Counted from the first letter of the stretch, positions 27,952 through 37,817 are shown. The stretch: DNA of 64,000 nt from Neolewinella litorea (GCF_004803465.1 NZ_SRSF01000001.1:124501-188500), one strand, 5' to 3'. The notes: generated from the sequence alone by a model not told the origin. Numbers and translations are program-made.

Positions 27952-30060
27952 ATGGACGGACTTACTAACAGTTCCCAATGGGCCCGTAGACTGCCGCGCA
28001 TCCTGCTGGGCGTGCTGGCCGTGGTGTTGATCAGCCTGTTGTATCCGAACAACCTGACCTTCCCGTACCAGTTCGAGCTCAACCAGACCTGGCAGTATGC
28101 TGATCTGACCGCGCCTTACTCCATACCCATCCTGAAGCGTGAGGAGCGACTGGCCGCCGACAGACAAGCTGTCCTCAAGAACCTGACGCCGGTCTACCAA
28201 CGCGATCCCCAAATCGCCCGGCGCGCACGGGCGGAATACATCGAGGAATTTCGCATTGCCCTCGATTCGGCCCGGGCCCGCAACAACTACCCCGGTCTGC
28301 TGCGACAACCCGAGGCCCACCGACTATACGGACTGGAGCTGCTCGACCGCATCTACCAGCGCGGGATCGTGAACCTGCGCACGGAAGACGAAGCCCGCTC
28401 CGGCATGGCGTCCGTCATTCAAATTGTCGACGGCAGTGAGGTCAATACCCGCACCATCGGTCAGGTCTTCACCACCCCCGGACGCGCGCGACAGTGGCTT
28501 ACGGACAGCATCCTCTACACCCGCCTGGCCGCGCCGGACTTTCTGCTGCCGCTGCTCGAGAACCGCCTACGCTACAACGTTTTCTACAACGACAGCCTCA
28601 CCAACCGACTGCGCGAACAAACCCTGGAGGCGGTAAGCCCCTTTGACGGCCTGGTGGAGCAGGGAGATATCCTCGTCCGCCAGGGGGAGGTCATCTCCGA
28701 TAACGTCTACCAGAAACTGGTCAGCTACCGCCGGCTTTACAACAGCAACCTGCAGGGCTCAACGACCTTCCTGTCGGTGTACACCGGATTTACGCTTATC
28801 GTCGGACTGGTCATCCTGCTGCTCTACCTGTACCTGCGCACGTTCTTCCCCTTCGTGTACGTCCGCATCAAGAACCTGGTGTTTATCCTGATGTGGCCCC
28901 TGCTATACGCCATCATGGTTCGCTCGATCGAACTGGCCCCCGGGTGGAGCGCCTACGTGGTGCCGTTCTGTATCGTACCGATCGTGATGCGGATCTTCTT
29001 CTCGGAGCGATTGGCATTTTTCGTCCACGTGGCGGTGGTACTGATCGCGAGCTTCCTGACTTCCCTGGGTTACCCCTTTACCTTCCTGAGCATCATGGCG
29101 GGTGTGGTGGTCATCTTCATGGACATCGACACCCGCGACTGGAGCCGGTTCTTCAGCAGCCTGCTACTGTTGTTCGCTTTTTACTTATTTGGCTACGTCG
29201 GCATTCAATTGGTGCAGGGGTCGGGGTGGTCGGGGATCAACTACGTGGACCTGCTCTGGCTGGGCTTGAACGTGTTCCTCGTTTTGCTGGCCTATCCCCT
29301 CATTCCCATGCTGGAACGCTTCTTCGGGCTGATCTCACCGATCACGCTCATGGAGCTAAACGACATGAACCGGCCGTTGCTCGAAAAGCTGGCCCGTCAG
29401 GCCGCTGGAACCTGGCAGCACAGCCTCAACGTGGCCAATCTGGCCGAGCGGGTGGCGAGTGAGATCGGTATTGATTCCCTTTTGGTACGTACGGCTGCCC
29501 TGTACCACGATATCGGCAAGCTCAAAAACCCGGAGTACTTCATAGAGAACCAGACTGGTCCGAACCCTCACGACCGTATTACCGACCTGGAAAGTGCCAA
29601 GATTATCATCGACCACGTCAACGAAGGAGTGCGGCTGGCGCGGGTCGCCGGGCTGCCGGAAACGATCATCGATTTTATTCGGACCCACCACGGTACTACC
29701 CGCACGGAGTACTTCTACCGCAACCACATCAAGAATCACCCGGAACGGGAAGCCGACGAGCCCTACTTCCGCTACGACGGCCCATTGCCCACCACCAAGG
29801 AGCAGACGGTGCTGATGCTGGCCGACAGCGTCGAGGCCGCCTCAAAATCACTGAAGCAACCCACCCAGGAAGAATTGTACGAACTGATCGACAACATCAT
29901 CCGGGGCAAACTTACCAACGGACAACTCGTGCAGAGCCGGCTCAGCTTTCACGAGCTGGAATCCCTGCGCAGAATTTTCCGGTCGGTACTCAAGAGCTCC
30001 CACCAGTTGCGGATTGCCTATCCTGCAGAAGCCAGGGCGGAAGAAGCGGAAGAGGAATAG
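27952..30060 (+). CDS. pgpH: 7TM receptor with HD hydrolase domain, PgpH-type c-di-AMP phosphodiesterase
   Basis: 702 residues. A transmembrane helix at about 15-33, then an extracytoplasmic 7TMR-HDED domain to about 270, seven membrane helices at about 275-470, and a cytoplasmic HD domain from about 475. Metal ligands: His490 in TWQHSLNVA, His519-Asp520 in ALYHDIGK, and a later RTHHGTTRTEYFYR motif. PgpH proteins degrade cyclic di-AMP to pApA and so affect osmolyte uptake and wall stress. Starts 19 bases after nth, so possibly co-transcribed. Stops one base before the convergent neighbour. Confidence 0.93.
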   Translation: MDGLTNSSQWARRLPRILLGVLAVVLISLLYPNNLTFPYQFELNQTWQYADLTAPYSIPILKREERLAADRQAVLKNLTPVYQRDPQIARRARAEYIEEFRIALDSARARNNYPGLLRQPEAHRLYGLELLDRIYQRGIVNLRTEDEARSGMASVIQIVDGSEVNTRTIGQVFTTPGRARQWLTDSILYTRLAAPDFLLPLLENRLRYNVFYNDSLTNRLREQTLEAVSPFDGLVEQGDILVRQGEVISDNVYQKLVSYRRLYNSNLQGSTTFLSVYTGFTLIVGLVILLLYLYLRTFFPFVYVRIKNLVFILMWPLLYAIMVRSIELAPGWSAYVVPFCIVPIVMRIFFSERLAFFVHVAVVLIASFLTSLGYPFTFLSIMAGVVVIFMDIDTRDWSRFFSSLLLLFAFYLFGYVGIQLVQGSGWSGINYVDLLWLGLNVFLVLLAYPLIPMLERFFGLISPITLMELNDMNRPLLEKLARQAAGTWQHSLNVANLAERVASEIGIDSLLVRTAALYHDIGKLKNPEYFIENQTGPNPHDRITDLESAKIIIDHVNEGVRLARVAGLPETIIDFIRTHHGTTRTEYFYRNHIKNHPEREADEPYFRYDGPLPTTKEQTVLMLADSVEAASKSLKQPTQEELYELIDNIIRGKLTNGQLVQSRLSFHELESLRRIFRSVLKSSHQLRIAYPAEARAEEAEEE

Positions 30061-30061
30061 G

Positions 30062-30742
30062 CTAAGCCTTAATCAGTTCGGCGGCACCGTGAAAGTGGAC
30101 CCCGGGTGAAATGGCCTGGGCCGCTTCGATCATCTTGCGCGCGAGCATATCCGCTTCCGTGGGATTGTAGTCGCCGAGGAGGGTAGGTGAGATCTGCCGG
30201 ACGAGCGTGGATAATCCCGCGGCGACTTTCTCGCCAATGCGGAGTTCATCCCGGTTCCCGAGCAGTACACCGGGTCGGAAGAGGTGGACAGACCAGAAAT
30301 CCAGTCGCGTAATGGCTTCCTCCATTTCCCCTTTCACGCGGCTGTAGAGAAAGCGGCTTTCGGAATTCGCACCGGCAGAGCTCACCACCAGGCACTGGTT
30401 CGCCCCCTGCGTGTGCGCGAGGGAGGCTACCTGAATGACGTAATCGTAATCGACTCGCCGGAAGGCTTCGGGACTGCCTGCCTTTTTGATCGTGGTGCCG
30501 AGGGCGATATAGACGTCGTGGCAACGAAAGACGGAAGCGTCGCGCCCCAGGCGCTCGAAATTCACAACTGGATTATCGAGCTTTTCATGGCGCACGTTCA
30601 GCGGCCGCCGGGTCGGCGCCACTACACGGCGGTAGGCCGAATGGGCCAGGAGCCGCTCCAGCAAGTTGCCGCCCACCAGTCCGGTAGCCCCGATGAGGAG
30701 CGCCGTCTTTCTGCTGGCAATGATTTCCATCCCTTCTTCCAT
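30062..30742 (-). CDS. NAD(P)-binding Rossmann protein (HTATIP2/atypical SDR type)
   Basis: 226 residues from ATG 30742; GTG 30751 and ATG 30730 are alternatives. The nucleotide-binding motif is LLIGATGLVGGNLLERLL. DVYIALGTTIKKAGS and CLVVSSAGANSESRFLYSRVKGEMEE follow, matching the small HTATIP2-like oxidoreductases, in which the usual YxxxK reads Y-S-R-V-K. VHLFRPGVLLGNRDELRIGE is the substrate-side motif. Substrate unknown. It directly follows the MFS gene on the same strand, stop and start nearly touching, so they form an operon. Confidence 0.85.
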   Translation of the reverse strand: MEEGMEIIASRKTALLIGATGLVGGNLLERLLAHSAYRRVVAPTRRPLNVRHEKLDNPVVNFERLGRDASVFRCHDVYIALGTTIKKAGSPEAFRRVDYDYVIQVASLAHTQGANQCLVVSSAGANSESRFLYSRVKGEMEEAITRLDFWSVHLFRPGVLLGNRDELRIGEKVAAGLSTLVRQISPTLLGDYNPTEADMLARKMIEAAQAISPGVHFHGAAELIKA

Positions 30743-30750
30743 CCTTCCCA

Positions 30751-32085
30751 CTAACCCGGCAACGAGGACGAGGTTTGCACGCGGCCGGCCTTCGGCAGAT
30801 GGAAACGGGAGAGCAGTATCATCCCCGCGAGGAAGAACAGGGCAAGGATCAGGATGCTGAGCCGCATACTACCGGTGAGGGCATCCAGGAATCCGAAAAG
30901 AAAGGTGCCCATTACAATCGCCACCTTTTCCAGTACGTCGTAGAAACTGAACCAGCTGGTAGTATCCGTACGGCGCACCCCGTTGTCGATTTCCGGCGGG
31001 ATCACCTTGGCGTAGGTTGAACGACTCAGCGACTGGATGCCTCCCATTACCAGCCCCACCGCCCCGGCGATGAGGTAGAATTGAAACTTTCCGGTCACGA
31101 AGTAGGCCAGGAGGCAAATCAGGATCCAGATGACGAGCTCCACGTAAAGGGCAAACTTGTTGCCGCGCCACTCGCTGATGCGTGCGGCGAGGTAAGCGCC
31201 CCCTACGGCTACGACCTGCAGGATGATGACCACCACGATGAGTTCCTCGGTAGCAAAGTTGAGCTCCTTCTTAGCGAATATGCTCGCCAGAAAAATGATC
31301 GTTTGCACACCGGCGGAATAGCAGAAAAAAGCCGCGAGAAAACGCTTAGCCTGCGGATAGCTTTCCAGTTGCTTCCACACTTTACGCAGTTCTTCCCATC
31401 CCCGGGCGGCCATATCCGACATGCCCGTTCCCTTGATTGGTACATCGTCCGGTAGCCGGGCGAGCGAAATAGCCGCGAAACCCAGCCACCATATTCCGAC
31501 CGTAAGAAATGCCATACGCACCGCAAGTGTCCCATCCTCGGGCAATCCGAACCAGGCAGGTTGGGTGACCATGACGAGGTTAACGATGAGCAGGATTACG
31601 CTGCCGATGTACCCCATGGCGAAACCCCGGGCACTCAGCCGGTCGAAGCGATCCTCGGTGGCGATGACGGGTAGGAAACTGTTGTAAAACACCAGTCCGC
31701 CGGCAAAACCAATCAGACCCACGATGAAGCCCAGGCTGCCAATCCACATGGTATCCATTCCCGTGAAGAAGAACAGGCTCAAACAGCCCGCGCCGCCCAT
31801 GATGGTGAAAGCACGCAGGAAGCCTTTACGCCGACCACCGGCGTCCGCAATGCCGCTCAAAAAGGGCGACAGGCAGGCGATGACCAGGTAACTGAAGGTG
31901 ATGAGGTAGGCAAACCACGAGCTGTTGGTAAAATCCATGCCCAGTACCCGAAATTCCTCGTCGATCATCTCCTCGAAATAGGGCGGGAAGATGGCAGTGG
32001 TGATGACCAGGGCGAAGGCGGAATTGGCCCAGTCGAAGAGCGCCCAGCCTCGTAGCGTCTTCGGGTCATTAAGGGGATGCGACAT
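30751..32085 (-). CDS. MFS transporter, UMF1 (Atg22-like) family
   Basis: 444 residues with about 12 hydrophobic segments. The opening LRGWALFDWANSAFALVITT and GGLVFYNSFLPVIATEDR are typical of the UMF1 family, whose yeast relative Atg22 exports amino acids from the vacuole; bacterial substrates are unknown. It is divergent from glmM, 87 bases away. On its strand a near-match -7 box (TACCTTTA, 32090-32097) ends only five bases before the ATG, suggesting a leaderless transcript. It precedes the Rossmann gene in an operon. Confidence 0.9.
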   Translation of the reverse strand: MSHPLNDPKTLRGWALFDWANSAFALVITTAIFPPYFEEMIDEEFRVLGMDFTNSSWFAYLITFSYLVIACLSPFLSGIADAGGRRKGFLRAFTIMGGAGCLSLFFFTGMDTMWIGSLGFIVGLIGFAGGLVFYNSFLPVIATEDRFDRLSARGFAMGYIGSVILLIVNLVMVTQPAWFGLPEDGTLAVRMAFLTVGIWWLGFAAISLARLPDDVPIKGTGMSDMAARGWEELRKVWKQLESYPQAKRFLAAFFCYSAGVQTIIFLASIFAKKELNFATEELIVVVIILQVVAVGGAYLAARISEWRGNKFALYVELVIWILICLLAYFVTGKFQFYLIAGAVGLVMGGIQSLSRSTYAKVIPPEIDNGVRRTDTTSWFSFYDVLEKVAIVMGTFLFGFLDALTGSMRLSILILALFFLAGMILLSRFHLPKAGRVQTSSSLPG

Positions 32086-32118
32086 AGGGTAAAGGTAGAC
32101 GCTTCGCTGCGGATGTTG

Positions 32119-32126
32119 TAAACTTG
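32119..32126 (+). promoter_or_regulatory. Probable -7 promoter element of glmM
   Basis: TAAACTTG differs from TAnnTTTG in one position and is followed by GCGCC as at other starts in the window. Confidence 0.35.
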
Positions 32127-32172
32127 CGCCGCCCCTTTCACCCGTCCCGGCGGCGACTCACTCTTACTACCT

Positions 32173-33564
32173 ATGCCCCTTATCAAAAGCATTTCCGGTT
32201 TTCGCGGTACCATCGGCGGCCGACCCGGCGAAAACCTTACCCCCGAAGACATCGTCAGCAGCGTGGCCGGTTACGGCGACTGGCTTATTCGCAGCGGGGC
32301 TAAACCCCTGGTGGTGATCGGCCGCGATGGGCGTCCCTCCGGACCGGTAGTATCGGCCCTGACCGCAGCCACTCTCCAGTCGATGGGCATCGACGTGATC
32401 GATTGCGGCCTGGCTACCACGCCGACCGTCGAGATGGCCGTAATATCGCGCGGCGCCGGGGGCGGGATCATTCTCTCGGCCAGCCACAATCCAAAGGAAT
32501 ACAATGCCCTCAAGCTGCTCAACGACCGGGGCGAATTCATCAGCCACGAGGCCGGACAGGACCTGATCGCCACCGTGCGCTCGGGCAACATCACCTACGC
32601 GGATGTGGATGACTTGGGAAGCCTGGAAAACGACGAGTCCGCCCTGCAGGACCACATCGATGCCGTACTGTCCCATCCCCTGGTGAACGTTGAGGCTATT
32701 CGGTCCGCCGGCTTCCGCGTAATCCTGGACGCCGTGAATAGCGTAGGCGCCATTTCAATTCCGCCGCTCTGTACGCAGCTCGGGGTTAGCTGCGAAGTTA
32801 TGAACGGCACCCTCGACGGACAATTTGCCCACAATCCCGAGCCATTGCCGGCCAACCTGAAGGACCTGATCCACCGCATGGAAACTACCGATGCCGATCT
32901 TGGAATTGCGGTTGATCCGGACGTCGACCGCCTCGCCCTGGTAGGCCCGGGCGGCCGCTGGATCGGGGAAGAATACACCCTAGTTGCGGTGGCCGATTAC
33001 GTGCTGCGCCACGAGCCCGGACCGGTAGTCAGTAACCTCAGCAGCAGCCGCGCCCTGGCGAACCTCGCCGAAACCTTTGGTCAACCCTATCATGCCTCCG
33101 CCGTGGGCGAGGTGAATGTCGTGGCGAAAATGAAGGAGGTGCGTGCCACCATCGGCGGGGAAGGCAACGGCGGAATTATCGATCCGCGGCTCCATTACGG
33201 TCGTGACAGCCTGATCGGTCTGGCCCTCGTGCTGAGCCACCTGGCCACCAGTGGGAAGACCATCAATGAACTGCGCGACGGCTACCAGCACTACGAGATG
33301 GTGAAGGACAAGATCCAGCTGGATCCGGCGCTCGACCTCGAGGATGCCCTCTCGGTCATGGAAGGCCTGTACCCCGAAACGCCGCTTTCTAACATCGACG
33401 GACTGAAACTGGACTTTCCGGACGGGTGGGTCCATTTGCGTGGTTCCAATACCGAACCCATCGTGCGCGTGTACGCCGAAGCCTCCAGCCAACAACGGGC
33501 CCAAGAACTCGCGCAGCAGGTAAAGGCCAAGTTTGTCGAACTTACCCAGGGCAGCGGGGAGTAA
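32173..33564 (+). CDS. glmM: Phosphoglucosamine mutase
   Basis: 463 residues. Interconverts glucosamine-6-phosphate and glucosamine-1-phosphate, the step before GlmU in UDP-GlcNAc synthesis. Starts MPLIKSISGFRGTIGG. The active-site phosphoserine loop is ILSASHNPKEYN (Ser near 104), the metal loop DPDVDRLAL and the sugar-binding loop GGEGNGG. The phosphate-binding loop RGSNTEPIVRVYAE closes the C-terminal domain. The GEGNGG and SNTEP forms fit GlmM/phosphomannomutase of Bacteroidota; mannomutase activity cannot be excluded. It complements the GlmU-like gene at 3.2 kb. kdsA follows after 42 bases. Confidence 0.9.
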   Translation: MPLIKSISGFRGTIGGRPGENLTPEDIVSSVAGYGDWLIRSGAKPLVVIGRDGRPSGPVVSALTAATLQSMGIDVIDCGLATTPTVEMAVISRGAGGGIILSASHNPKEYNALKLLNDRGEFISHEAGQDLIATVRSGNITYADVDDLGSLENDESALQDHIDAVLSHPLVNVEAIRSAGFRVILDAVNSVGAISIPPLCTQLGVSCEVMNGTLDGQFAHNPEPLPANLKDLIHRMETTDADLGIAVDPDVDRLALVGPGGRWIGEEYTLVAVADYVLRHEPGPVVSNLSSSRALANLAETFGQPYHASAVGEVNVVAKMKEVRATIGGEGNGGIIDPRLHYGRDSLIGLALVLSHLATSGKTINELRDGYQHYEMVKDKIQLDPALDLEDALSVMEGLYPETPLSNIDGLKLDFPDGWVHLRGSNTEPIVRVYAEASSQQRAQELAQQVKAKFVELTQGSGE

Positions 33565-33606
33565 TTGTCCTTGACGCCCCTCTGATCATCCCGCAACTTG
33601 CGCCCC

Positions 33607-34404
33607 ATGCAACTTCCCGATCCCTCTTCCGATAACTTTTTCCTCATCGCCGGCCCCTGCGCCATCGAAGGGGAGGAGATGGCCATGCGCATCGCCGAAC
33701 GACTGGTAGCGGTGACCGAGAAACTGCAAATCCCCCTGATATTCAAGGGAAGCTATCGCAAGGCCAACCGGAGCCGGATCGACAGCTTTTCGGGCATCGG
33801 AGATGAGAAAGCGCTATCGATCCTGCGCAAGGTGGGGGAGCACTTCGACCTGCCGACGACCACCGACATTCACGCCGACGAGGAAGCGGCCATGGCCGCC
33901 GAATACGTAGATGTGCTTCAGATCCCCGCGTTCCTCTGCCGGCAAACTTCGCTACTGGCCGCCGCCGCGGATACCGGCAAGGTGGTTAACATCAAAAAGG
34001 GACAGTTCCTGAGCCCTTCGTCCATGGAGCACGCCCGGCAGAAGGTCCTCGATAGTGGCAACGATCAAGTCTGGCTGACCGAGCGGGGCGTCACCTTTGG
34101 CTATACCGACCTGGTGGTGGACTTCCGCGGCATTCCCACTATGCAGGCCCTGGGCAGTCCGGTTATCCTCGACTGCACCCACAGTCTCCAGCAACCCAAC
34201 CAGAGCAGCGGCGTCACCGGCGGCCGTCCCGCTATGATCGAAACCATCGCCCGGGCGGGGGTGGCCGTGGGGGTAGATGGTCTTTTCATGGAGACCCACT
34301 ACAACCCCTCGGAAGCCAAAAGCGACGCGGCCAATATGCTCCCGCTCGACCAACTGGAAGGCCTGCTGACCAAACTCGTCCGCATCCGGAAAGCTATCCG
34401 GTAG
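33607..34404 (+). CDS. kdsA: 3-deoxy-8-phosphooctulonate (KDO-8-P) synthase
   Basis: 265 residues. Condenses PEP with arabinose-5-phosphate for the LPS inner core. NFFLIAGPCAIEGEEMAMRIAE, then IFKGSYRKANRSRIDSF, TTDIHADEEAAMAAEYVDVLQIPAFLCRQT, NIKKGQFLSPSSM and FDCTH-like ILDCTHSLQQPNQSSG are the conserved blocks of KdsA. The ATG at 33607 is preferred to the TTG at 33598, which lies nine bases upstream. It is followed by glmM's likely transcript end and a convergent hypothetical gene. Confidence 0.95.
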   Translation: MQLPDPSSDNFFLIAGPCAIEGEEMAMRIAERLVAVTEKLQIPLIFKGSYRKANRSRIDSFSGIGDEKALSILRKVGEHFDLPTTTDIHADEEAAMAAEYVDVLQIPAFLCRQTSLLAAAADTGKVVNIKKGQFLSPSSMEHARQKVLDSGNDQVWLTERGVTFGYTDLVVDFRGIPTMQALGSPVILDCTHSLQQPNQSSGVTGGRPAMIETIARAGVAVGVDGLFMETHYNPSEAKSDAANMLPLDQLEGLLTKLVRIRKAIR

Positions 34405-34431
34405 CAAGGGGCATATATCGGCCGAAAACCA

Positions 34432-34935
34432 CTAGCCCGGCCCCTGGGGCAAGGTCACGGTACCCGCGTCCGCGCCCATCCAGTCTTTGACGACTTGCTC
34501 CAGCAGCGTGGGCTGCTGCGTGCCGATCAACAACCGGCTGCCATCCCGCAGGTGAAGCTGCAAGCCCTGGTTTCCCATGGTATTGAAAGCCGTACCGTTG
34601 GCCCCGAAGCGCCAGCCCCAGCCACCGAATTCCAGCAGCGGATCGTAGGTGCGCACGTATGCACTTACCACCTCGGCGCGGGAATAGCGCCTACGGAGGA
34701 AGGGCGAAAAGCCTGCCTCAATGGTTTGATCGGTTATGCGCGTCCGCAGGGTGACCGACGCTGTGGCAATCACCACCAGCATGATGCCCGTGGGTGCCAG
34801 ATAGCCCGACCACCCCGCGCCGATCGACCACAGGCGGTAGTAGGTGTACAGTGACAGGGCGAACAGGAAAATGTTAAGCACGGATACCCACCAGGCGTTG
34901 AATTTTTGCCGCTCGGCGAATAGTACCGTCTCCAT
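34432..34935 (-). CDS. Two-helix membrane protein of unknown function
   Basis: 167 residues. Two transmembrane segments at about 17-36 and 42-60 precede a soluble domain (TLRTRITDQTIEAGFSPFLRRRY onward) that reads like a small PH-like, beta-rich domain; GGWGWRFGANGTAFNTMGN and LQLHLRDGSRLLIGTQQP are reminiscent of Bacteroidota membrane proteins whose PH-like domain follows paired helices. It follows xylA by 16 bases on the same strand and is probably co-transcribed. No enzymatic motif. Role unknown. Confidence 0.7.
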   Translation of the reverse strand: METVLFAERQKFNAWWVSVLNIFLFALSLYTYYRLWSIGAGWSGYLAPTGIMLVVIATASVTLRTRITDQTIEAGFSPFLRRRYSRAEVVSAYVRTYDPLLEFGGWGWRFGANGTAFNTMGNQGLQLHLRDGSRLLIGTQQPTLLEQVVKDWMGADAGTVTLPQGPG

Positions 34936-34951
34936 ATTTTGGTGTTTCCGC

Positions 34952-36265
34952 CTACAGGTACTGGGCGATGATGTTCTCGTAGCGTTCCTGCCGCCCGCTG
35001 GTCATGGGGGGCTCTCCGGCGGCCAGTCCGATCTGGGCCAGTTGTTCCAGCGAGAGTTGGCCGTCTTCGTATTTCTTGCCGTCGCCGGTGTCGAAGGAGG
35101 CGTAGCGATCCCGGCGCATGTCCTTGAACTTGGATTTGGTCAGCACGCGATCGGCCGCCAACAGTGCGCGGGCGAATACGTCCATGCCGCCGACGTGGGC
35201 GTGAAAGATGTCTTCCAGGTCGGTGGAGTTCCGTCGGGTCTTGGCGTCGAAGTTGACCCCGCCCCCCTGAAGGCCGCCGGCCTGGAGGATGATGATCATG
35301 GCTTCGGTGAGCTCCTGCACGCTGTTCGGGAACTGGTCGGTGTCCCAACCGTTCTGGTAGTCGCCGCGGTTGGCGTCGATGCTGCCCAGTAGTCCCTGGC
35401 TGGCCGCCACCGCGAGCTCGTGCTCGAAGGTGTGCTGGGCGAGGGTAGCGTGGTTGACCTCGATGTTGAGCTTGAAGTCGTCCATCAGGTCGTACTGCCG
35501 CAGGAAGCCGGCCACCGTTGCGCTGTCAAAATCATACTGGTGCTTGCTGGGCTCGAATGGCTTGGGTTCGATGAAGAAGGTGCCGGTGAAGCCTTGCGCG
35601 CGCGCGTAATCGCGGGCCATGGTCAGGAAGCGGGCCAGGTGCTCGGTTTCCCGCTTTAGGTCCGTGTTCAACAGGCTCATATAACCCTCGCGGCCACCCC
35701 AGAAGACGTAGTTCTCGCCGTTGAGTTTGATTGTCGCATCGATGGCGCCCTTGAGTTGGGCCCCGGCGTGCGCCACTACCCGGAAATCAGGATTCGTGCT
35801 GGCGCCGTTCATGTAGCGGGGGTGGCTGAAGAGGTTGGCGGTTCCCCACAGGACCTTCTTGCCCGTAGCCTCCATCTTTTCCTGGATGTAGTCGGTCACC
35901 TGATCCAGGCGCTTGCGGTAGGTCTTCAGGTCGGCCCCTGCTTCCTCCAGCAGGTCGATGTCGTGGAAGCAGAAGTAGTCGAGTCCCAGCTTGTCCAGGA
36001 TCTCAAATCCGGCGTCGGCGGTGTTCTTCGCCTCCTGCACGGGGTCGGCATCGCCCAGCCAGGGATACTGAGCGGTGCCCGGGCCGAAGGGGTCGGCACC
36101 TGTATTGCGCAGGGTGTGCCACCAGGCCATGGCGAATTTGAAGTGTTCGGCCATCGTCTTGCCCGCCACTACCTGGTCTTTGCGGTAGTATTTGAAGGCC
36201 AGCGGGTTGTCGCTTTCGGGTCCTTCATACGGGATGGTGGGGATGTTATCGAAGTAGGTCGCCAT
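34952..36265 (-). CDS. xylA: Xylose isomerase
   Basis: 437 residues. Converts D-xylose to D-xylulose. The catalytic pair lies in YFCFHDIDL (His, Asp). FFIEPKPFEPSKHQYDFD carries metal-1 Glu, and LNIEVNHATLAQHTFEHE the further metal ligands; MGGWKxxxDF-type ending is replaced by the C-terminal RYASFDTGDGKKYEDGQLSL common in class II enzymes. No xylulokinase or xylose transporter lies nearby, so the pathway is scattered. Starts with ATG 36265. Confidence 0.96.
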   Translation of the reverse strand: MATYFDNIPTIPYEGPESDNPLAFKYYRKDQVVAGKTMAEHFKFAMAWWHTLRNTGADPFGPGTAQYPWLGDADPVQEAKNTADAGFEILDKLGLDYFCFHDIDLLEEAGADLKTYRKRLDQVTDYIQEKMEATGKKVLWGTANLFSHPRYMNGASTNPDFRVVAHAGAQLKGAIDATIKLNGENYVFWGGREGYMSLLNTDLKRETEHLARFLTMARDYARAQGFTGTFFIEPKPFEPSKHQYDFDSATVAGFLRQYDLMDDFKLNIEVNHATLAQHTFEHELAVAASQGLLGSIDANRGDYQNGWDTDQFPNSVQELTEAMIIILQAGGLQGGGVNFDAKTRRNSTDLEDIFHAHVGGMDVFARALLAADRVLTKSKFKDMRRDRYASFDTGDGKKYEDGQLSLEQLAQIGLAAGEPPMTSGRQERYENIIAQYL

Positions 36266-36354
36266 GGGAGGTCATATTTATTACGGGTGGAAGGTAATGC
36301 GTCCGGCGAAACTACAACACGTCACGCAATCGATTTCGTGGCCCGGGGCCTTTA

Positions 36355-36717
36355 TTACGATTCTTCTTTTGGGATGGCTCCGGTGGCTTGTCCGAAATAG
36401 AAGACGAACTGCTGCATCTGGTTGGCCAGTTCCTTGTTCTGGGTGGCGCGGAAGTAGGTGTCGGCCAGTCCGCGCAGCGTCTGGTAGAACATCCGATCCA
36501 TTTCAACCACCTGCATTTCCTGTGTCCAGAGGTCGATCTTCAGGGTTTCCTTGGTCCGTTCATCGAAGAGGGAGAGAAGCATTGCCTTACAGGCCTGGGG
36601 CTGATTGCCGGCAGGGTTATCGCTGGCGGCCCAGGTCATTTCCACCGGCATGTTTTTCTCGTCGAGTCCTACGTCAACGGTGATTCGGCTTTTCTTTTTT
36701 ACCGCGTGCTTGGCCAT
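36355..36717 (-). CDS. gldC: Gliding motility protein GldC
   Basis: 120 residues from ATG 36717 (MAKHAVKKKSRITVDVGLDE). DEKNMPVEMTWAASD and KAMLLSLFDERTKETLKIDLW, then MDRMFYQTLRGLADTYF match GldC, a small soluble protein needed for efficient gliding in Bacteroidota. The partner gldB is not adjacent. The frame extends to 36756 but the extra residues are not family-like. The presence of a T9SS cargo gene at 53 kb agrees with a gliding/T9SS-bearing organism. Confidence 0.88.
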   Translation of the reverse strand: MAKHAVKKKSRITVDVGLDEKNMPVEMTWAASDNPAGNQPQACKAMLLSLFDERTKETLKIDLWTQEMQVVEMDRMFYQTLRGLADTYFRATQNKELANQMQQFVFYFGQATGAIPKEES

Positions 36718-36848
36718 CGTATATCGTTTGCGCGCAAGGTACCCCATGCTATCCACTTGCCGCGGCCGCGGGTGCCGGGGGTACGCCGGACTGCCGGGCT
36801 GGGTGGCTCGCCGCTAATGATGTAAATTAACCGCGCTAACTCCTCACT

Positions 36849-37817
36849 ATGTATATCGTTACCGGCGCGAACGGATTTATTGGAAGCGTTTTAGTCGGAT
36901 ACCTCAATAGCCTTGGCATCAGGGATTTACTGTTGGTGGACGACTTCGTCCACTACCACGATAAGACTCCCAACCTCGATGGCAAGGAGTATCTCGTCAA
37001 GATCGAGCGCGACACCCTGTTCGCCATCTGGGACCAGGAGCAGTGGCCCCTCGAGGGTGTTTTTCACCTGGGTGCCCGTACGGATACCACCGAAACGGAC
37101 ACCGCCCTTTTCGACCGGCTGAACCGCAATTACTCGCGGGAGGTATGGCGGCGGTGCGCCGACCTGCGCATCCCCCTCGTTTACGCCAGTAGCGCGGCCA
37201 CTTACGGGTCTGGCGAAGAGGGCTTCAGCGACGGCACCCCGCCGGACGCGTTGCAGCCGCTCAACGAGTATGGCCGCAGTAAGAATGATTTCGACAGTTG
37301 GGCACTACGGCAGTCCCACGCGCCGCCCCATTGGTACGGACTCAAATTTTTCAACGTCTACGGTCCGAACGAATACCACAAGGGGCGGATGGCAAGCGTG
37401 GTCTGGCACACCTTCCGCCAGGTGCGCGCCACGGAGCGCATGAAACTCTTCCGCAGTCACCGTAAGGACATTCCCGACGGCGAGCAGCAGCGCGACTTCA
37501 TCTACGTACTCGACCTCTGCCGTGTGTGCCACTGGCTGATGACCGAACTGCCCGAAGAAAATGGCCTATTCAATCTCGGTACCGGCCAGGCCAGGACGTT
37601 CCTCGACCTCGCACGCGCCACCTTTACTGCCATGGACCGCCCGGCCGATGTCCAGTTTATCGACACCCCGGCTGACCTGCGACCCAATTACCAATACTTT
37701 ACGCAAGCCGACATGGGCAAACTGCGCCGTGCCGGATATTCTACCGCCTTCACCACCCTGGAAGAGGGGGTCGCCGACTACGTGCGGCAGTACCTCCTCC
37801 CCGCCAAATATTACTGA
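36849..37817 (+). CDS. hldD: ADP-L-glycero-D-manno-heptose-6-epimerase
   Basis: 322 residues. Epimerises ADP-D-glycero- to ADP-L-glycero-manno-heptose for the LPS core. An extended SDR: IVTGANGFIGSVLVGYLNS as the NADP loop, SSAATYG, and the catalytic YGRSK (Tyr-x3-Lys). GLKFFNVYGPNEYHKGRMASV and QRDFIYVLD are diagnostic of HldD. KdsA in this window works in the same core pathway. fbp follows after 27 bases. Confidence 0.92.
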   Translation: MYIVTGANGFIGSVLVGYLNSLGIRDLLLVDDFVHYHDKTPNLDGKEYLVKIERDTLFAIWDQEQWPLEGVFHLGARTDTTETDTALFDRLNRNYSREVWRRCADLRIPLVYASSAATYGSGEEGFSDGTPPDALQPLNEYGRSKNDFDSWALRQSHAPPHWYGLKFFNVYGPNEYHKGRMASVVWHTFRQVRATERMKLFRSHRKDIPDGEQQRDFIYVLDLCRVCHWLMTELPEENGLFNLGTGQARTFLDLARATFTAMDRPADVQFIDTPADLRPNYQYFTQADMGKLRRAGYSTAFTTLEEGVADYVRQYLLPAKYY